64,000 nt of DNA from Mycolicibacterium chlorophenolicum (GTDB lineage Bacteria > Actinomycetota > Actinomycetes > Mycobacteriales > Mycobacteriaceae). Of this stretch, positions 52,818 through 63,420 are shown one piece after another. The stretch's first letter is position 1, and each line of letters begins with the position of its first letter. The notes under the pieces were generated by a model that made no database searches, was not told where the DNA came from, and worked only from the letters and a program-made list of their open reading frames with translations. The DNA is taken from contig NZ_JYNL01000020.1 of assembly GCF_001044235.1 (NCBI RefSeq), forward strand, positions 98,095 through 162,094, read 5' to 3'. The position numbers and the translations under genes were made by a program.

Positions 52818-53030
52818 CCCACGCAGGCTGACGAAAGCTAACCCCACCCCCGGGTTCTGCGATCAAAAGCCCAGCGTGTAGGGCGCAAAGGGGCCAGCGC
52901 GGGGATCGGCGCGTCGCCGGGAGCCGGGATTGCCGAAATCGCCTGATCGGACGGAAATGCCTGCATATCGGCGGTTTTGCGGTCACCGACCCGCAACCAC
53001 TGCCGCCCCGACGGGCACCGGTGTGCGTCA

Positions 53031-53049
53031 CACCCGCCCCAGGCGGGTG
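53031..53049 (-). terminator. Strong hairpin downstream of pyrF
   Basis: CACCCGCC-CCA-GGCGGGTG is a perfect eight-base stem with a three-base loop, 53-71 bases beyond the pyrF stop on the complement. It has no T-tract, as is common for mycobacterial intrinsic terminators. It would end the pyr operon before mihF. Confidence 0.5.
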
Positions 53050-53101
53050 AGCCGAGAAATTTTCCCAGGTCAGTCGCCGTCGGGCGTGTCGCACAGATCG
53101 T

Positions 53102-53923
53102 TCAACCCTGCAGGTGCGCGACCGCGTCGCGCATCGACTCGGCGGCGCCGCGCAGCGCCGCGACGTCCGGTCCGGCCCGCAGCACCTCGCGGGACACGGC
53201 GGGCAACAGCTGGCCCGGCCGGGCCCCGCCCAGCCCCGCCAGCGCGTCGGGACGGCCGCCCTGGGCGCCGACGCCCGGCACCAGCACGGGACCGCCGAGA
53301 CCGCTCACGTCGGGCGGGTCGGTCAGCGTGGCGCCGACGACCACCCCAACCGACCCGGCCTGTGCGCCCGCGTTGGCCGCGGCGGCGGCGTCGACGATCG
53401 ACTGGGCGACGGTGCGCCCGCCGGCGTCGGCGCGCTGCACGGAGGCGCCCTCGGGGTTGGAGGTGGCCGCGAGCACGAAGACGCCGCGGTCATGCGCGAG
53501 CGCGGTGTCCAGCAGCGGCTGAAGCGAGCCGAACCCCAGATAGGGCGAGGCCGTCACCGCGTCGGCGGCCAGCGGCGAGTCGCCGGCCCACGCCGCGGCG
53601 TAGGCCGCCATCGTCGAGCCGATGTCGCCGCGTTTGGCGTCGGCGAGCACCAGCACCCCCTCGGCGCGCAGCGCCGCGATCGTGTGCTCGAGAACCGCGA
53701 AGCCCGCCGAGCCGTACGCCTCGAAGAACGCCACCTGCGGTTTGACCACGGCGACGCCGGCGAACGCAGTCACGCAGATGTCGCTGAAGCGGGCCAACCC
53801 GTCGGCGTCGGTGCCCAGCCCCCAGGCACGCAGCAACTCGGGGTGCGGGTCGATGCCCAGGCACAGCGGGCCGCGCTGCGCCATCGCGCCGGACAGGCGG
53901 TCACCGAACCCGCCCACGCTCAC
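53102..53923 (-). CDS. pyrF: Orotidine 5'-phosphate decarboxylase (type 2)
   Basis: Final step to UMP. 273 aa, the longer type 2 (actinobacterial) form. [18 protein letters not shown] binds the substrate phosphate region. The catalytic lysine is in [18 protein letters not shown], and [18 protein letters not shown] and [16 protein letters not shown] complete the barrel. GTG 53923 overlaps the carB stop (GTGA); a second GTG two codons on is equally possible. Last gene of the pyr operon. Confidence 0.95.
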   Translation of the reverse strand: MSVGGFGDRLSGAMAQRGPLCLGIDPHPELLRAWGLGTDADGLARFSDICVTAFAGVAVVKPQVAFFEAYGSAGFAVLEHTIAALRAEGVLVLADAKRGDIGSTMAAYAAAWAGDSPLAADAVTASPYLGFGSLQPLLDTALAHDRGVFVLAATSNPEGASVQRADAGGRTVAQSIVDAAAAANAGAQAGSVGVVVGATLTDPPDVSGLGGPVLVPGVGAQGGRPDALAGLGGARPGQLLPAVSREVLRAGPDVAALRGAAESMRDAVAHLQG

Positions 53924-56900
53924 GACCCCAGCGCGCTGTGCAGGTCCTGCAGCGACATCACGCCGATGTCGCCGCGAATGCTCGCCTCGATGCCCTGCAC
54001 CGCGGCCGAGGCGCCCTGCACGGTCGTCACGCACGGGATGTTCATCGCGACCGCGGCCGACCGGATCTCGTAGCCGTCGATGCGCGGGCCGGAGTTGCCG
54101 TACGGGGTGTTGATCACCATCTGCACCTCCCCCGCCTTGATCGCGTCGACCGCCGACAACGCGGGCCGGTCCGGGCTCGGCTCTTCGAAGTGCTTGCGCA
54201 CCTCGTCGCACGGAATCCCGTTGCGCCGCAACATCTCCGCAGTGCCCTCGGTGGCCAGGATGTGGAAGCCGAGGTCGGCGAGACGCTTCACCGGGAACAC
54301 CAGCGAGCGCTTGTCGCGGTTGGCGACCGACACGAACACGGTGCCCCGGGCGGGCAGCGAGCCGTAGGCGGCGGTCTGGCTCTTGGCGAACGCGCTGCCG
54401 AAGTCGTGGGCGATGCCCATCACCTCGCCGGTGGACTTCATCTCGGGTCCGAGCAGCGAGTCGATCTGGCTGCCGTCGTGCTTGCGGAACCGGTGGAACG
54501 GCAGCACGGCTTCTTTCACGGCCACCGGTGCGTTGCGCGGCACGGTGGCCCCGTCGCCCTCGGCCACCAGCAGGCCTTCCTCGCGCAGCCCGGCGATCGT
54601 GGCGCCGAGCATGATCCGCGCGCAGGCCTTGGCCAGCGGCACCGCCGTCGCCTTGGAGACGAACGGCACCGTCCGGCTGGCGCGCGGGTTGGCTTCCAGC
54701 ACGTAGAGCACGTCGTCCTTGAGGGCGTACTGAACGTTGAGCAGGCCGACCACCCCGACGCCGAACGCGATCGCCTCGGTGGCGCGCCGGACCGCTTCGA
54801 TGTCGCTGCGGCCCAGCGTGACCGGCGGGAGCGCGCACGCGGAGTCGCCGGAGTGGATCCCGGCCTCCTCGATGTGCTCCATGATGCCGCCGATGTAGAC
54901 CTCGGCGCCGTCGCACAGGGCGTCGACGTCGATCTCGATCGCGTCCTCGAGGAAGCGGTCGACGAGGACGGGATGCTCGGGCGAGAGTTGGGTGGCCCGG
55001 GTGATGTAGCCCTCGAGTGTCTCGTCGTCGTAGACGATCTCCATGCCTCGCCCGCCCAGCACGTAGGACGGCCGCACCAGCACCGGGTAACCGATGTCGG
55101 CGGCGATGCGCCGGGCCTGATCGAAGCTGGTCGCCATTCCGAACCGCGGCGCGGGCAGGCCGGCCCTGCGCAGCACCTCACCGAACTCACCGCGGTCCTC
55201 GGCCAGGTCGATGGCCTCGGGCAGCGTGCCGACGATCGGCACCCCGGCTTTCTCCAGCCGTGCGGCCAGCCCGAGCGGCGTCTGACCGCCGAGCTGGACG
55301 ATGACGCCGACCACCCCGGGCCCGCCGCGGCCTGAGTACTGCTCGGCGAAGTAGATCTCGAGCACGTCCTCGAACGTCAGCGGCTCGAAGTAGAGCCGAT
55401 CTGCGGTGTCGTAGTCCGTCGAGACGGTCTCGGGGTTGCAGTTGATCATCACCGTCTCGAACCCGGCCTGGCTCAACGTGGTCGCGGCGTGCACGCAGCT
55501 GTAGTCGAACTCGATGCCCTGCCCGATGCGGTTGGGCCCCGATCCGAGGATCAGCACCTTCGGCTTCTCGGCCTGCGGGGCCACCTCGCTCTCGGCGGCG
55601 GGGTCGAGCTCGTAGCTGCTGTAGTGGTACGGCGTCTTGGCTTCGAATTCCGCGGCGCAGGTGTCGACGGTCTTGAACACCGGATGGATGCCGAGCCGCT
55701 GCCGCAGCGACCGCACGCCCATCTCGCCGGCCAGTTCCGGTCGCAGCGCGGCGATCTGGCGGTCGGAGAGCCCGTTGTGCTTGCTGCGCCGCAGCAGTTC
55801 CTCGCCGAGCACCGGCGCGTCGATCAACTCGGCGCGCAGGTCGACGAGACCGCTGATCTGGTCGACGAACCAGGGGTCCACCCCGGACGCCTCGGCGACC
55901 TGTTCGACGCTGGCGCCCAGGCGCAGCGCGTACTCGATGTCGTAGAGCCGGCCGTCGGTCGGGGTGCGCAGCCGCTCGAGCACCTCGTCGACGTCGCCCT
56001 CGATGTCGTCGCCGGTCCAGAACCCGGTGCGGCTGGTCTCCAGCGAGCGCATCACCTTGCCGAGCGCCTCGACGAAGTTGCGGCCCAGCGACATCGCCTC
56101 GCCCACCGACTTCATCGTCGTGGTCAGCGTGGCGTCGGCGCCGGGGAACTTCTCGAACGCGAACCGCGGCGCCTTGACCACGACGTAGTCCAGCGTCGGC
56201 TCGAAGCAGGCCGGCGTCTCCTTGGTGATGTCGTTGACGATCTCGTCGAGCGTGTAGCCGATGGCCAGCTTGGCGGCGATCTTCGCGATCGGGAAGCCGG
56301 TCGCCTTGGACGCCAGGGCGCTGGACCGGGACACCCGGGGGTTCATCTCGATGACGATGAGCCGGCCGTCTTTGGGGTTGACGGCGAACTGGATGTTGCA
56401 GCCGCCGGTGTCGACGCCGACCTCGCGCAGGATCTCGATGCCCAGGGTGCGCATCGTCTGGTATTCGCGGTCGGTGAGCGTCATCGCCGGGGCGACGGTC
56501 ACCGAGTCACCGGTGTGCACGCCCATCGGGTCGAAGTTCTCGATCGAGCACACCACCACGACGTTGTCGTGGCCGTCGCGCATCAGCTCGAGCTCGTATT
56601 CCTTCCATCCGTAGATGGACTCCTCGATCAGCACGTTCGCCGACGGTGACGCGGCAAGCCCGTCACCGGCCATCCGTTCGACGTCCTCGGCGGAGTGCGC
56701 CATGCCCGAACCGAGGCCGCCCATCGTGAAGCTGGGCCGCACCACGACCGGCAGTCCCAGGTCGGCGACGGTCTCGCGGACTTCGTCCATCGTGAAACAC
56801 ACGCGGCTGCGCGCGGATTCGCCACCGACCTTGCTGACGATGTCCTTGAACTTCTGCCGGTCCTCGCCGCGCTGGATCGCCTCGAAGTCGGCGCCGATCA

Positions 56901-57258
56901 GTTCGACGCCGTAGCGATCGAGTGCGCCGTTCTCGTACAGCTTGACCGCGGTGTTCAGCGCGGTCTGCCCGCCCAGGGTGGCCAGCAGCGCGTCGATCTT
57001 GTGGCCGCGCTCGGCCTGCTGGGCGATCACCGTCTCCACGAACTCGGCGGTGATCGGTTCGACGTAGGTGTGGTCGGCGAACTCGGGGTCGGTCATGATC
57101 GTCGCCGGATTGGAGTTGATCAGCGTGACCTCGAGGCCCTCGGCCCGCAGCACCCGGCAGGCCTGCGTGCCGGAGTAGTCGAACTCCGCGGCCTGGCCGA
57201 TCAGGATCGGTCCCGAGCCGATCACCAGGATGTGGTTGAGGTCTGTGCGGCGTGGCAT
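53920..57258 (-). CDS. carB: Carbamoyl-phosphate synthase large subunit
   Basis: 1112 aa. Two homologous ATP-grasp halves: the first begins [20 protein letters not shown] and the second [20 protein letters not shown]. Each has an ATP site ([26 protein letters not shown]) and a metal-binding end ([40 protein letters not shown]). An oligomerisation region lies between them. The C-terminal MGS-like allosteric domain, from about residue 960, carries [18 protein letters not shown]. It makes carbamoyl phosphate for pyrimidines and arginine. The ATG directly abuts the carA stop. Confidence 0.97.
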   Translation of the reverse strand: MPRRTDLNHILVIGSGPILIGQAAEFDYSGTQACRVLRAEGLEVTLINSNPATIMTDPEFADHTYVEPITAEFVETVIAQQAERGHKIDALLATLGGQTALNTAVKLYENGALDRYGVELIGADFEAIQRGEDRQKFKDIVSKVGGESARSRVCFTMDEVRETVADLGLPVVVRPSFTMGGLGSGMAHSAEDVERMAGDGLAASPSANVLIEESIYGWKEYELELMRDGHDNVVVVCSIENFDPMGVHTGDSVTVAPAMTLTDREYQTMRTLGIEILREVGVDTGGCNIQFAVNPKDGRLIVIEMNPRVSRSSALASKATGFPIAKIAAKLAIGYTLDEIVNDITKETPACFEPTLDYVVVKAPRFAFEKFPGADATLTTTMKSVGEAMSLGRNFVEALGKVMRSLETSRTGFWTGDDIEGDVDEVLERLRTPTDGRLYDIEYALRLGASVEQVAEASGVDPWFVDQISGLVDLRAELIDAPVLGEELLRRSKHNGLSDRQIAALRPELAGEMGVRSLRQRLGIHPVFKTVDTCAAEFEAKTPYHYSSYELDPAAESEVAPQAEKPKVLILGSGPNRIGQGIEFDYSCVHAATTLSQAGFETVMINCNPETVSTDYDTADRLYFEPLTFEDVLEIYFAEQYSGRGGPGVVGVIVQLGGQTPLGLAARLEKAGVPIVGTLPEAIDLAEDRGEFGEVLRRAGLPAPRFGMATSFDQARRIAADIGYPVLVRPSYVLGGRGMEIVYDDETLEGYITRATQLSPEHPVLVDRFLEDAIEIDVDALCDGAEVYIGGIMEHIEEAGIHSGDSACALPPVTLGRSDIEAVRRATEAIAFGVGVVGLLNVQYALKDDVLYVLEANPRASRTVPFVSKATAVPLAKACARIMLGATIAGLREEGLLVAEGDGATVPRNAPVAVKEAVLPFHRFRKHDGSQIDSLLGPEMKSTGEVMGIAHDFGSAFAKSQTAAYGSLPARGTVFVSVANRDKRSLVFPVKRLADLGFHILATEGTAEMLRRNGIPCDEVRKHFEEPSPDRPALSAVDAIKAGEVQMVINTPYGNSGPRIDGYEIRSAAVAMNIPCVTTVQGASAAVQGIEASIRGDIGVMSLQDLHSALGS

Positions 57259-58383
57259 CTACTTCTCTCCCGCCATCAGGTCGATGAATTGGTCGAACAG
57301 GTAGTTCGCGTCGCGGGGGCCCGCAGCGGCTTCGGGGTGGTACTGCACCGAGTACGCCCGCTTGTTCGCCAGCGCGATCCCTTCGACCACACCGTCGTTG
57401 GCGCAGGTGTGGGTCACCACCGCCCGGCCGAACGGGGTGTCGAACTCTTCGCCGGCCTCCCCCTCGAGCGCGAACCCGTGGTTCTGCGCGGTGATCGCCA
57501 CCCGTCCGGTGGCGTGGTCCATCACGGGGATGTTGATGCCGCGGTGGCCGAAGGTCATCTTGTAGGTCGACCGGCCCAGCGCCCGGCCCAGGATCTGGTT
57601 GCCGAAGCAGATGCCGAACAGCGGTACACCGGCGTCGATCACCTGGCGGGTCACCTCGACGACGTGGTCGGCGGTGGCCGGATCCCCCGGGCCGTTGGAC
57701 AGGAACACCCCGTCGGGACGCAGGTCGGCGATCTCGGCGAAGCCCGCCGACGAGGGCAGCACGTGGGTGCGGATGCCGCGCTCGGAGAAGTTGCGCGGGG
57801 TGTTGGTCTTGATACCGAGATCCAGTGCGACGACGGTGAAGCGCTGCTGCCCTTGCGGTTCCACCACATAGCGGTCGTCGGTGCTGACCTCGCCGGCCAG
57901 ATCGGCGCCGAGCATCGCGGCCTGCCCGCGGACCCGGGCGAGCAGTTGCTCGGTGTCGGCCAGCGCCGCGCCGCTGAACACGCCTGCCTTCATCGACCCG
58001 CGGCTGCGCAGGTGCCGGACGACGGCGCGGGTGTCGATCCCGGCGATCCCGACGACACCCTGGCGCGTCAACTCGTCGTCGAGGGTTCCGGTGGCCCGCC
58101 AGTTCGACGCGCGCGGCGACGGATCGCGCACCGCGTAGCCGGCGACCCAGATCTTGTCGCCCCGACTCTCGCTGTCCTCGCGGTTCCAGCCGGTGTTGCC
58201 GATCTGCGGCGCGGTGGCCACCACGATCTGCCGGTGGTAGCTCGGATCGGTCAGGGTCTCCTGGTAGCCCGACATGCCCGTCGAGAACACGGCCTCGCCG
58301 AGCGTCTCGCCGACCGCGCCGAACGGTGTGCCGGTGAAGACCCGGCCGTCCTCGAGCACGAGCACGGCTCTGTCCTCTGTCAT
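57259..58383 (-). CDS. carA: Carbamoyl-phosphate synthase small subunit
   Basis: 374 aa glutaminase subunit. The N-terminal CarA domain has [20 protein letters not shown] and [20 protein letters not shown]. The class I glutamine amidotransferase has [10 protein letters not shown], the nucleophile cysteine in [16 protein letters not shown], and the histidine and glutamate in [16 protein letters not shown] 58383 overlaps the stop of the PH-like gene (ATGA). The frame to 58404 adds seven residues that are not family-like. Confidence 0.96.
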   Translation of the reverse strand: MTEDRAVLVLEDGRVFTGTPFGAVGETLGEAVFSTGMSGYQETLTDPSYHRQIVVATAPQIGNTGWNREDSESRGDKIWVAGYAVRDPSPRASNWRATGTLDDELTRQGVVGIAGIDTRAVVRHLRSRGSMKAGVFSGAALADTEQLLARVRGQAAMLGADLAGEVSTDDRYVVEPQGQQRFTVVALDLGIKTNTPRNFSERGIRTHVLPSSAGFAEIADLRPDGVFLSNGPGDPATADHVVEVTRQVIDAGVPLFGICFGNQILGRALGRSTYKMTFGHRGINIPVMDHATGRVAITAQNHGFALEGEAGEEFDTPFGRAVVTHTCANDGVVEGIALANKRAYSVQYHPEAAAGPRDANYLFDQFIDLMAGEK

Positions 58384-58883
58384 GCAACCTCCTCCGGAAG
58401 CCATCTCGAATACTCGCGCCGGTCGTCGGCGCGGAAGCCGGTGTCGATCTCCACTCCCGTGGGCAGTCGCCAGCGGATGGCGAGAATGCCCTCGTGGGTC
58501 AGCGCCTTGCCCGCGAGGCTCTTCTCGGCGCGGATCGCGGTGATCGCGTCCTCGGGAATCCAGATCGGTCCGGCGCCGGTGCGCTGCACCATGATTCCCT
58601 CGGGGTAGCGGGTGAGCACCGCTTTGGCTCGGAAGCCCAGGTCGCTCGCGGCGACGCGGTCGTTCCAGTTCGGGACGAGCGTGCTGCCGATGTAGAGCCC
58701 CTTGGTGGGGGCGACGGTCGCCGAGCCCACCGTGTCGGGCAGCGACGGCAACGTGCCGATGAGTTCCGCCTGGCGCTCGGCGCGGCGCCGCCAGCCGCGC
58801 AGCATCGCCCCGATCAGGATCGCGATGATCAGCGCCAGCACTGCGGCCATGATCAGCGAGGCGACCAGTGTTCCGGTGTTCAT
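58380..58883 (-). CDS. Membrane-anchored PH-like protein (Rv1382-like)
   Basis: 167 aa. One N-terminal membrane helix ([20 protein letters not shown]) is followed by a basic arginine cluster. A small beta domain comes next: [60 protein letters not shown]. It lies between pyrC and carA, overlapping both by four bases, exactly as Rv1382 does. Conserved presence inside the pyr operon implies a linked role, but none is known. Confidence 0.88.
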   Translation of the reverse strand: MNTGTLVASLIMAAVLALIIAILIGAMLRGWRRRAERQAELIGTLPSLPDTVGSATVAPTKGLYIGSTLVPNWNDRVAASDLGFRAKAVLTRYPEGIMVQRTGAGPIWIPEDAITAIRAEKSLAGKALTHEGILAIRWRLPTGVEIDTGFRADDRREYSRWLPEEVA

Positions 58884-60163
58884 GCGCCGGCCTTCCCGTC
58901 GCGGGCCGTGATCGTGCCGCGCAGCAGCGTCGCCGTCACCACGGCGGGAAACTCCATGTCCTCGTACGGGGTGTTGCCGGAGCGGCTGGCGAGCTGTGAA
59001 CCACGGACCGTCCAGACGGCGTCCGGGTCCACGACCGTCAGGTTCGCCGGCTCCCCGACCTCCAGCGGCCTGCCCTGATCCGGCAGGCCGACGATGCGCG
59101 CCGGCGCCTCGCTCATCACCCGGGCGACGTCACGCCAGGTCAGCAGGCCGGGCCGGACCATCGTCTGGACGACCACGGACAGTGCCGTCTGCAGGCCGAG
59201 CATGCCGGGCCGCGCGTTGGCGAACTCGCACATCTTCTCGTGCTCGGCGTGGGGCGCGTGATCGGTTGCGACACAGTCGATCACGCCGTCAGCGAGCGCC
59301 TGGCGCAGCGCGACGGCGTCGGACGCTTCACGCAGCGGCGGGTTGACCCGGTTGCGCCCGTCGTAGGACTCCAGCCGGGAGTCGTCGAGCAGCAGGTGGT
59401 GCGGGGTGACCTCGGCGGTGATCGAGACGCCCTGCTCCTTGGCCCACCGGATGAGCTCGACGGTGCCGGCGGTCGAGGCGTGGCAGATGTGCACGCGTGC
59501 ACCGGCGTCGCGGGCCAGCAGCGCGTCGCGGGCGACGATGGATTCCTCGGCGGCGCGAGGCCAGCCGGCGAGTCCCAGCCGGGCGGCGTGGGGGCCCTCG
59601 TGAGCGACGGCGCCGACGGTCAGCCGCGGCTCCTCGGCGTGCTGGGCGATCAGGACGCCCAGGCCGGAGGCGTACTCGAGGGCGCGGCGCATCACCAGCG
59701 GATCGTCGACGCACACCCCGTCGTCGGAGAACATCCGTACCTGCCCGATGCCCGCGGCCATCAGGCCCATCTCGGTGAGCTGCTTGCCCTGCAGCCCGAC
59801 GGTGACGGCGCCGACCGGGTGAACGTCGACCAGCCCGACCTGCCGGCCGCGCTGCCACACGTGGTCGGTGACCACGACGCTGTCGGCGACCGGATCGGTG
59901 TTCGCCATCGCGAAGACCGCGGTGTAGCCGCCCAGAGCGGCTGCGGCAGAGCCGGTTTCGATGTCCTCCGCGTATTCGCGTCCCGGCTCACGCAGGTGGG
60001 TGTGCAGGTCGACGAAGCCGGGCAGCAGGATCTGACCGGCGGCGTCGATGGCCTCGTCCCCGGTCAGTCCCGAGCCGATCTCCAGGATCTGCCCGTCTCC
60101 GACCAGCACGTCGACGGGTTCGCCCTCGCCGTAGAGCCGGACGCCGGTGAGTACGATGGTCAT
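58880..60163 (-). CDS. pyrC: Dihydroorotase
   Basis: Cyclises carbamoyl aspartate to dihydroorotate. 427 aa class I enzyme. Zinc ligands are visible in [20 protein letters not shown], later histidines in [14 protein letters not shown], and the catalytic aspartate in [26 protein letters not shown] is also conserved. ATG 60163 overlaps pyrB, and its stop overlaps the PH-like gene, each by four bases. Confidence 0.96.
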   Translation of the reverse strand: MTIVLTGVRLYGEGEPVDVLVGDGQILEIGSGLTGDEAIDAAGQILLPGFVDLHTHLREPGREYAEDIETGSAAAALGGYTAVFAMANTDPVADSVVVTDHVWQRGRQVGLVDVHPVGAVTVGLQGKQLTEMGLMAAGIGQVRMFSDDGVCVDDPLVMRRALEYASGLGVLIAQHAEEPRLTVGAVAHEGPHAARLGLAGWPRAAEESIVARDALLARDAGARVHICHASTAGTVELIRWAKEQGVSITAEVTPHHLLLDDSRLESYDGRNRVNPPLREASDAVALRQALADGVIDCVATDHAPHAEHEKMCEFANARPGMLGLQTALSVVVQTMVRPGLLTWRDVARVMSEAPARIVGLPDQGRPLEVGEPANLTVVDPDAVWTVRGSQLASRSGNTPYEDMEFPAVVTATLLRGTITARDGKAGA

Positions 60164-61107
60164 GCGCTGATCGCCTCCATTTCGGCGCCGACGAGCAGGT
60201 GGAACAGCACGGCCATCCGGACGTGCACGCCGTTGGAAACCTGTTGCAGCACTGCCGATTGCGGGGAGTCAGCCACCGAGTACGCGATCTCCATGCCGCG
60301 CAGCATCGGGCCCGGGTGCAGCACGACGGCGTGGTCGGCCAGCTGCGCCTGCCGCTTCTCCGACAGTCCGTAGCGCACCGAGTATTCGCGCGAGGACGGG
60401 AAGAAACCACCGTTCATCCGCTCGGCCTGCACGCGCAGCATCAGCACGGCGTCGGCGAGCGGCAGTTCGGCGTCGAGTTCGTGCGACACGCTGACCGGCC
60501 ATCCGCTGACGCCGACGGGCAGCAGGGTGGGCGGGGCGACCAGCACCACCTCGGCGCCGAGCGTGTGCAGCAGCGCCACGTTGGACCGGGCGACCCGGCT
60601 GTGCAGAACGTCGCCGACGATCACCACCCGCCTGCCCTCGATCCCGCCGAGGCGCTGCCGGATGGTCAGCGCGTCGAGCAGCGCCTGGGTCGGGTGCTCG
60701 TGGGTGCCGTCGCCGGCGTTGATGACCGACGGGCCGCCGTCCTCGTCGACCGTCCAGGCGGCGAGCTGCTGGGCCGCGCCGGAGGCGGGATGGCGGATGA
60801 TCAGCGCGTCGGCGCCGGCGGCGCGCAGTGTCAGCGCGGTGTCGCGCAACGATTCGCCTTTGGACACAGACGATCCCGACGCGCTGACGTTGATGACGTC
60901 GGCGCTCATCCACTTGCCGGCCACCTCGAACGACACCCGGGTGCGGGTGGAGTTCTCGTAGAACATCGTGATGATGGTGCGGCCGCGCAGCGTCGGCAGC
61001 TTCTTGACCTCCCGGCCGAGCAGCGCCTCGCGGAACCGGTCGGCGTCGTCGAGGATCGCGGTGGCGTCGTCGCGGCTCAGGTCGGCCGCGGTCAGCAGAT
61101 GTTTCAC
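60160..61107 (-). CDS. pyrB: Aspartate carbamoyltransferase catalytic subunit
   Basis: Condenses carbamoyl phosphate with aspartate. 315 aa. Carbamoyl-phosphate site [20 protein letters not shown] near residue 53, [37 protein letters not shown] and the aspartate-loop region [20 protein letters not shown]. No regulatory-chain gene (pyrI) follows. It overlaps pyrR upstream and pyrC downstream by ATGA. Confidence 0.97.
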   Translation of the reverse strand: MKHLLTAADLSRDDATAILDDADRFREALLGREVKKLPTLRGRTIITMFYENSTRTRVSFEVAGKWMSADVINVSASGSSVSKGESLRDTALTLRAAGADALIIRHPASGAAQQLAAWTVDEDGGPSVINAGDGTHEHPTQALLDALTIRQRLGGIEGRRVVIVGDVLHSRVARSNVALLHTLGAEVVLVAPPTLLPVGVSGWPVSVSHELDAELPLADAVLMLRVQAERMNGGFFPSSREYSVRYGLSEKRQAQLADHAVVLHPGPMLRGMEIAYSVADSPQSAVLQQVSNGVHVRMAVLFHLLVGAEMEAISA

Positions 61108-61673
61108 CTCGTCGGCCCTCCGTACGGCGCGATGGAAATCCCATCGGCTCCATCATTTTCGGTGAGCCGGACCTTGACGTTCTCGCTGCGCGAGGTCGGC
61201 ACGTTCTTGCCGACGTAGTCGGCCCGGATCGGTAGCTCGCGGTGGCCGCGGTCCACCAGCACCGCCAGCTGCACCGCGCGGGGCCGGCCCAGGTCACGCA
61301 ACGCGTCGAGCGCGGAGCGGACCGACCGGCCGGTGTAGAGCACGTCGTCGACGAGGATCACCAGCGCGCCGTCGATGCCGCCGGGCGGGATCGACGTCGG
61401 GGCCAGCGCCCGGGGCGGCTTGGACATCAGGTCGTCGCGGTACAGCGTGGTGTCCAGCGCGCCGTGGGCGACCTCGGTCTGACTGAATTCGGCGATGTTG
61501 CGCGCCAGGCGGGTGGCCAAGGTCACGCCTCGGGTGGGGATGCCCAGCAGGATGACTCGCGGTGCGTCGGGGGCGTCGAGCGCGGTCTTCTCGATGATCT
61601 GATGGGCGATGCGGGCGATCGTTCGACTCACGTCCGCCGCGGACATCAATTCCCGGTCACTGGTGGCAGCCAC
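61104..61673 (-). CDS. pyrR: PyrR, pyrimidine operon regulator / uracil phosphoribosyltransferase
   Basis: 189 aa from GTG 61673. The PRPP-binding motif is [20 protein letters not shown]; also [29 protein letters not shown] and [20 protein letters not shown]. PyrR binds its own mRNA when UMP is high; in M. smegmatis it is reported to repress translation by covering the ribosome site. The start is uncertain: AAGGAGG lies 12 bases before GTG 61673. The alternative GTG 61703 lies seven bases after TAACGA and would be leaderless, with the AAGGAGG inside the gene. Family alignment favours 61673. First gene of the pyr operon. Confidence 0.93.
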   Translation of the reverse strand: MAATSDRELMSAADVSRTIARIAHQIIEKTALDAPDAPRVILLGIPTRGVTLATRLARNIAEFSQTEVAHGALDTTLYRDDLMSKPPRALAPTSIPPGGIDGALVILVDDVLYTGRSVRSALDALRDLGRPRAVQLAVLVDRGHRELPIRADYVGKNVPTSRSENVKVRLTENDGADGISIAPYGGPTR

Positions 61674-61710
61674 AGGTAACCCGGACCTCCTTCTCCGCCT
61701 CACGGGACGG

Positions 61711-61738
61711 TCGTTAAAGGACGGTCAAACCGCGGCAA
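61711..61738 (-). promoter_or_regulatory. Candidate promoter of the pyr operon
   Basis: On the complement TTGCCG (61733-61738), a 16-base spacer and TAACGA (61711-61716) precede pyrR. The start would fall near 61703, giving a ~30-base leader to GTG 61673 that includes AAGGAGG, the expected site of PyrR control. Confidence 0.35.
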
Positions 61739-61804
61739 GGCTACCACTGCGGGCCGGGTGCGGCGACATCGCGGTCCGGTTTCTCCGGCCGGTGTGGCCC
61801 GACC

Positions 61805-61810
61805 TACTCT
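61805..61810 (+). promoter_or_regulatory. Candidate -10 (TACTCT) for the serine hydrolase
   Basis: TACTCT ends six bases before ATG 61817, the leaderless arrangement. Confidence 0.45.
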
Positions 61811-61816
61811 GGCGCG

Positions 61817-63022
61817 ATGAACCTCGACCGCAACAAGGCCTCGATCGTCGAGGCGATCGACGCCGGACTGCTGGCCGGTGCCGTGACGCTGGTGTGGCGC
61901 GCGGGGGAAGTGCTGCAGGTCAACGAACTCGGCTACCGCGACGCCGACGTGAAGCTGCCCATGCAGCGCGACACCCTCTTCCGGATCGCCTCGATGACCA
62001 AGCCGGTGACGGTGGCCGCGGCGATGTCGCTGATCGAGGAGGGCAGGCTCGCGCTGTCCGACCGGGTGTCGACCTGGCTGCCCGAACTGGCCGACATGCG
62101 GGTGCTCGCCGAGCCGCGCGGCCCGCTCGACCGCACGGTGCCGGCGCAGCGGCCGATCACCATCGAGGACCTGATGACCCACCGCAGCGGGTTGGCTTAC
62201 ATGTTCTCGGTGCTGGGGCCGCTGGCCGACGCCTACCGCAAGCTGCCCACCCGGCAGGACCAGGATCGCTGGCTGGCCGAGCTCGCCGCGCTCCCCCTCG
62301 TGCACCAACCCGGCGAGCGGCTGACCTACAGCCATGCCACCGACGTGCTGGGGATCGCGCTGTCGCGCATCGAGGGCAAGCCGCTCAGCGAGGTGCTGAC
62401 CGAGCGGATCCTCGGCCCACTGGGCATGTCGGACACCGGTTTTCACGTCGGGAGCACCGGCAGGCGGCGTGCGGCGACGATGTACCAGCTGGACAAGGAC
62501 AACACGCTGCGCCACGACGTGATGGGGCCTGCGCCGATCGTCGACCCGCCGTTCTGCACCGGTGGCGCCGGGCTGTGGTCGACGGCGGACGACTATCTGA
62601 CGTTCGCCCGGATGCTGCTGGCGGGCGGGACGGTTGACGGGGTGCGTGTGCTCTCCGAGGAGTCGGTGCGGTTGATGCGCACCGACCGGCTCACCGAGGA
62701 GCAGAAGCGGCACGACTTCCTCGGCGCCCCGTTCTGGATCGGCCGCGGCTTCGGGCTGAACCTGTCGGTGGTGACCGATCTGTCGAAGTCGCGCCAGCTG
62801 TTCGGGCCCGGTGGCCCCGGCACGTTCTCCTGGCCCGGCGCGTACGGCACGTGGTGGCAGGCCGATCCGTCGGCCGACGTCATCCTGATCTACCTCATCC
62901 AGAACCTGCCGAACCTGTCGGTCGACGCCGCGGCCGCCGTCGCGGGCAACACCTCGCTGGCCAAGCTGCAGAGCGCGCAGCCGAAGTTCGTCCGGCGGAC
63001 CTACGAGGCGCTCGAGCTCTGA
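61817..63022 (+). CDS. Beta-lactamase-family serine hydrolase (class C-like fold)
   Basis: 401 aa without signal peptide. The catalytic SxxK is S59-M-T-K62 in FRIASMTKPVTVAAAMSLIE. The second motif tyrosine is in LTYSHATDVLGIALSRIEGK, and GGAGLWSTADDYLTFARMLL follows. RILGPLGMSDTGF is typical of the esterase/DD-peptidase-like group. The C-terminal glycine region (FGPGGPGTFSWPGAYGTWWQ) replaces the KTG box with an HxG/YG-type segment. Probably a cytoplasmic esterase; substrate unknown. Its last 22 bases overlap the decayed gene on the other strand. Confidence 0.88.
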   Translation: MNLDRNKASIVEAIDAGLLAGAVTLVWRAGEVLQVNELGYRDADVKLPMQRDTLFRIASMTKPVTVAAAMSLIEEGRLALSDRVSTWLPELADMRVLAEPRGPLDRTVPAQRPITIEDLMTHRSGLAYMFSVLGPLADAYRKLPTRQDQDRWLAELAALPLVHQPGERLTYSHATDVLGIALSRIEGKPLSEVLTERILGPLGMSDTGFHVGSTGRRRAATMYQLDKDNTLRHDVMGPAPIVDPPFCTGGAGLWSTADDYLTFARMLLAGGTVDGVRVLSEESVRLMRTDRLTEEQKRHDFLGAPFWIGRGFGLNLSVVTDLSKSRQLFGPGGPGTFSWPGAYGTWWQADPSADVILIYLIQNLPNLSVDAAAAVAGNTSLAKLQSAQPKFVRRTYEALEL

Positions 63023-63403
63023 GCGCGCAGGGCCGCGTCCTGCGCGGTTCCGATCGCCGCGGAGGCGTCTCCCGTCGTGATCTCGTGTATCCGAGCGGCA
63101 TTGGCGGCGCGCGCAGGATGTGGCCGACCTGATGGGCCTTAGCGATCGGGTGCAAATACGCGGCGGCGGCAGCATCGCCTGCCGCCAGCGCGGCCAGTCG
63201 CGCCAACTCCCCCGACGCGTCCCGCGCTGCCCGGTGCGCGTCCAGTGTGGTCACGCGCTGCTGCCGCCTACGGGGCTCGCCGTCGACGAACAGCCACGCG
63301 GCGGCGACCGCAGCACGAGGCCGGGAATCACCCGGGGATGCGCGTCCCCGAACACCGGGAGGAGGCCGTCGGCCGCCTCGGCGACTCGATTTGTCGGAGT
63401 CAC
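63001..63403 (-). pseudogene. Decayed gene, actinobacterial family mislabelled as exonuclease SbcC / immunity-like
   Basis: Three consecutive complement frames join into one protein if a base is added at two places. Part 1 starts at GTG 63403: VTPTNRVAEAADGLLPVFGD then AHPR. After a break near 63345, part 2 reads DSRPRAAVAAAWLFVDGEPR, LDAHRAARDASGELARLAAL and AAAAYLHPIAKAHQVGHILR. After a break near 63094, part 3 reads AANAARIHEITTGDASAAIG to a TAG at 63001. With both corrections it is 134 aa and resembles small alanine- and histidine-rich proteins with AHxVGHILxAAxxAAR. These often bear the label exonuclease SbcC or putative immunity protein; I give no function. Confidence 0.65.
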
Positions 63404-63407
63404 TGAG

Positions 63408-63413
63408 TAGAGT
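63408..63413 (+). promoter_or_regulatory. Candidate -10 (TAGAGT) for the DUF222 gene
   Basis: TAGAGT ends seven bases before ATG 63421. It lies five bases beyond the start of the decayed gene on the other strand. Confidence 0.45.
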
Positions 63414-63420
63414 CGGTGCC

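Larger units (their letters stand above)
52737..53101. other. 365-base intergenic region between mihF and pyrF
   Basis: No convincing gene on either strand. Reading toward mihF (complement) there is a hairpin near pyrF (53031-53049), then unassigned sequence. A -10-like TACGGT (52812-52817) is followed by a leader of ~70 bases with a seven-base stem (GGCCGGT 52773-52779, ACCGGCC 52795-52801). M. tuberculosis has PE15 and PPE20 in this place; nothing resembling them is here. Confidence 0.6.

Noticed and set aside
56695..58608. Open frame of ~637 codons opposite carB-carA
   Set aside because: Shadow; composition dominated by Arg, His, Asp and Val repeats created by antisense codons.
63120..63410. 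Forward-strand frame of ~96 codons before the DUF222 gene
   Set aside because: It lies opposite the decayed gene, whose three-frame conserved sequence explains the region better; no ribosome site or domain.
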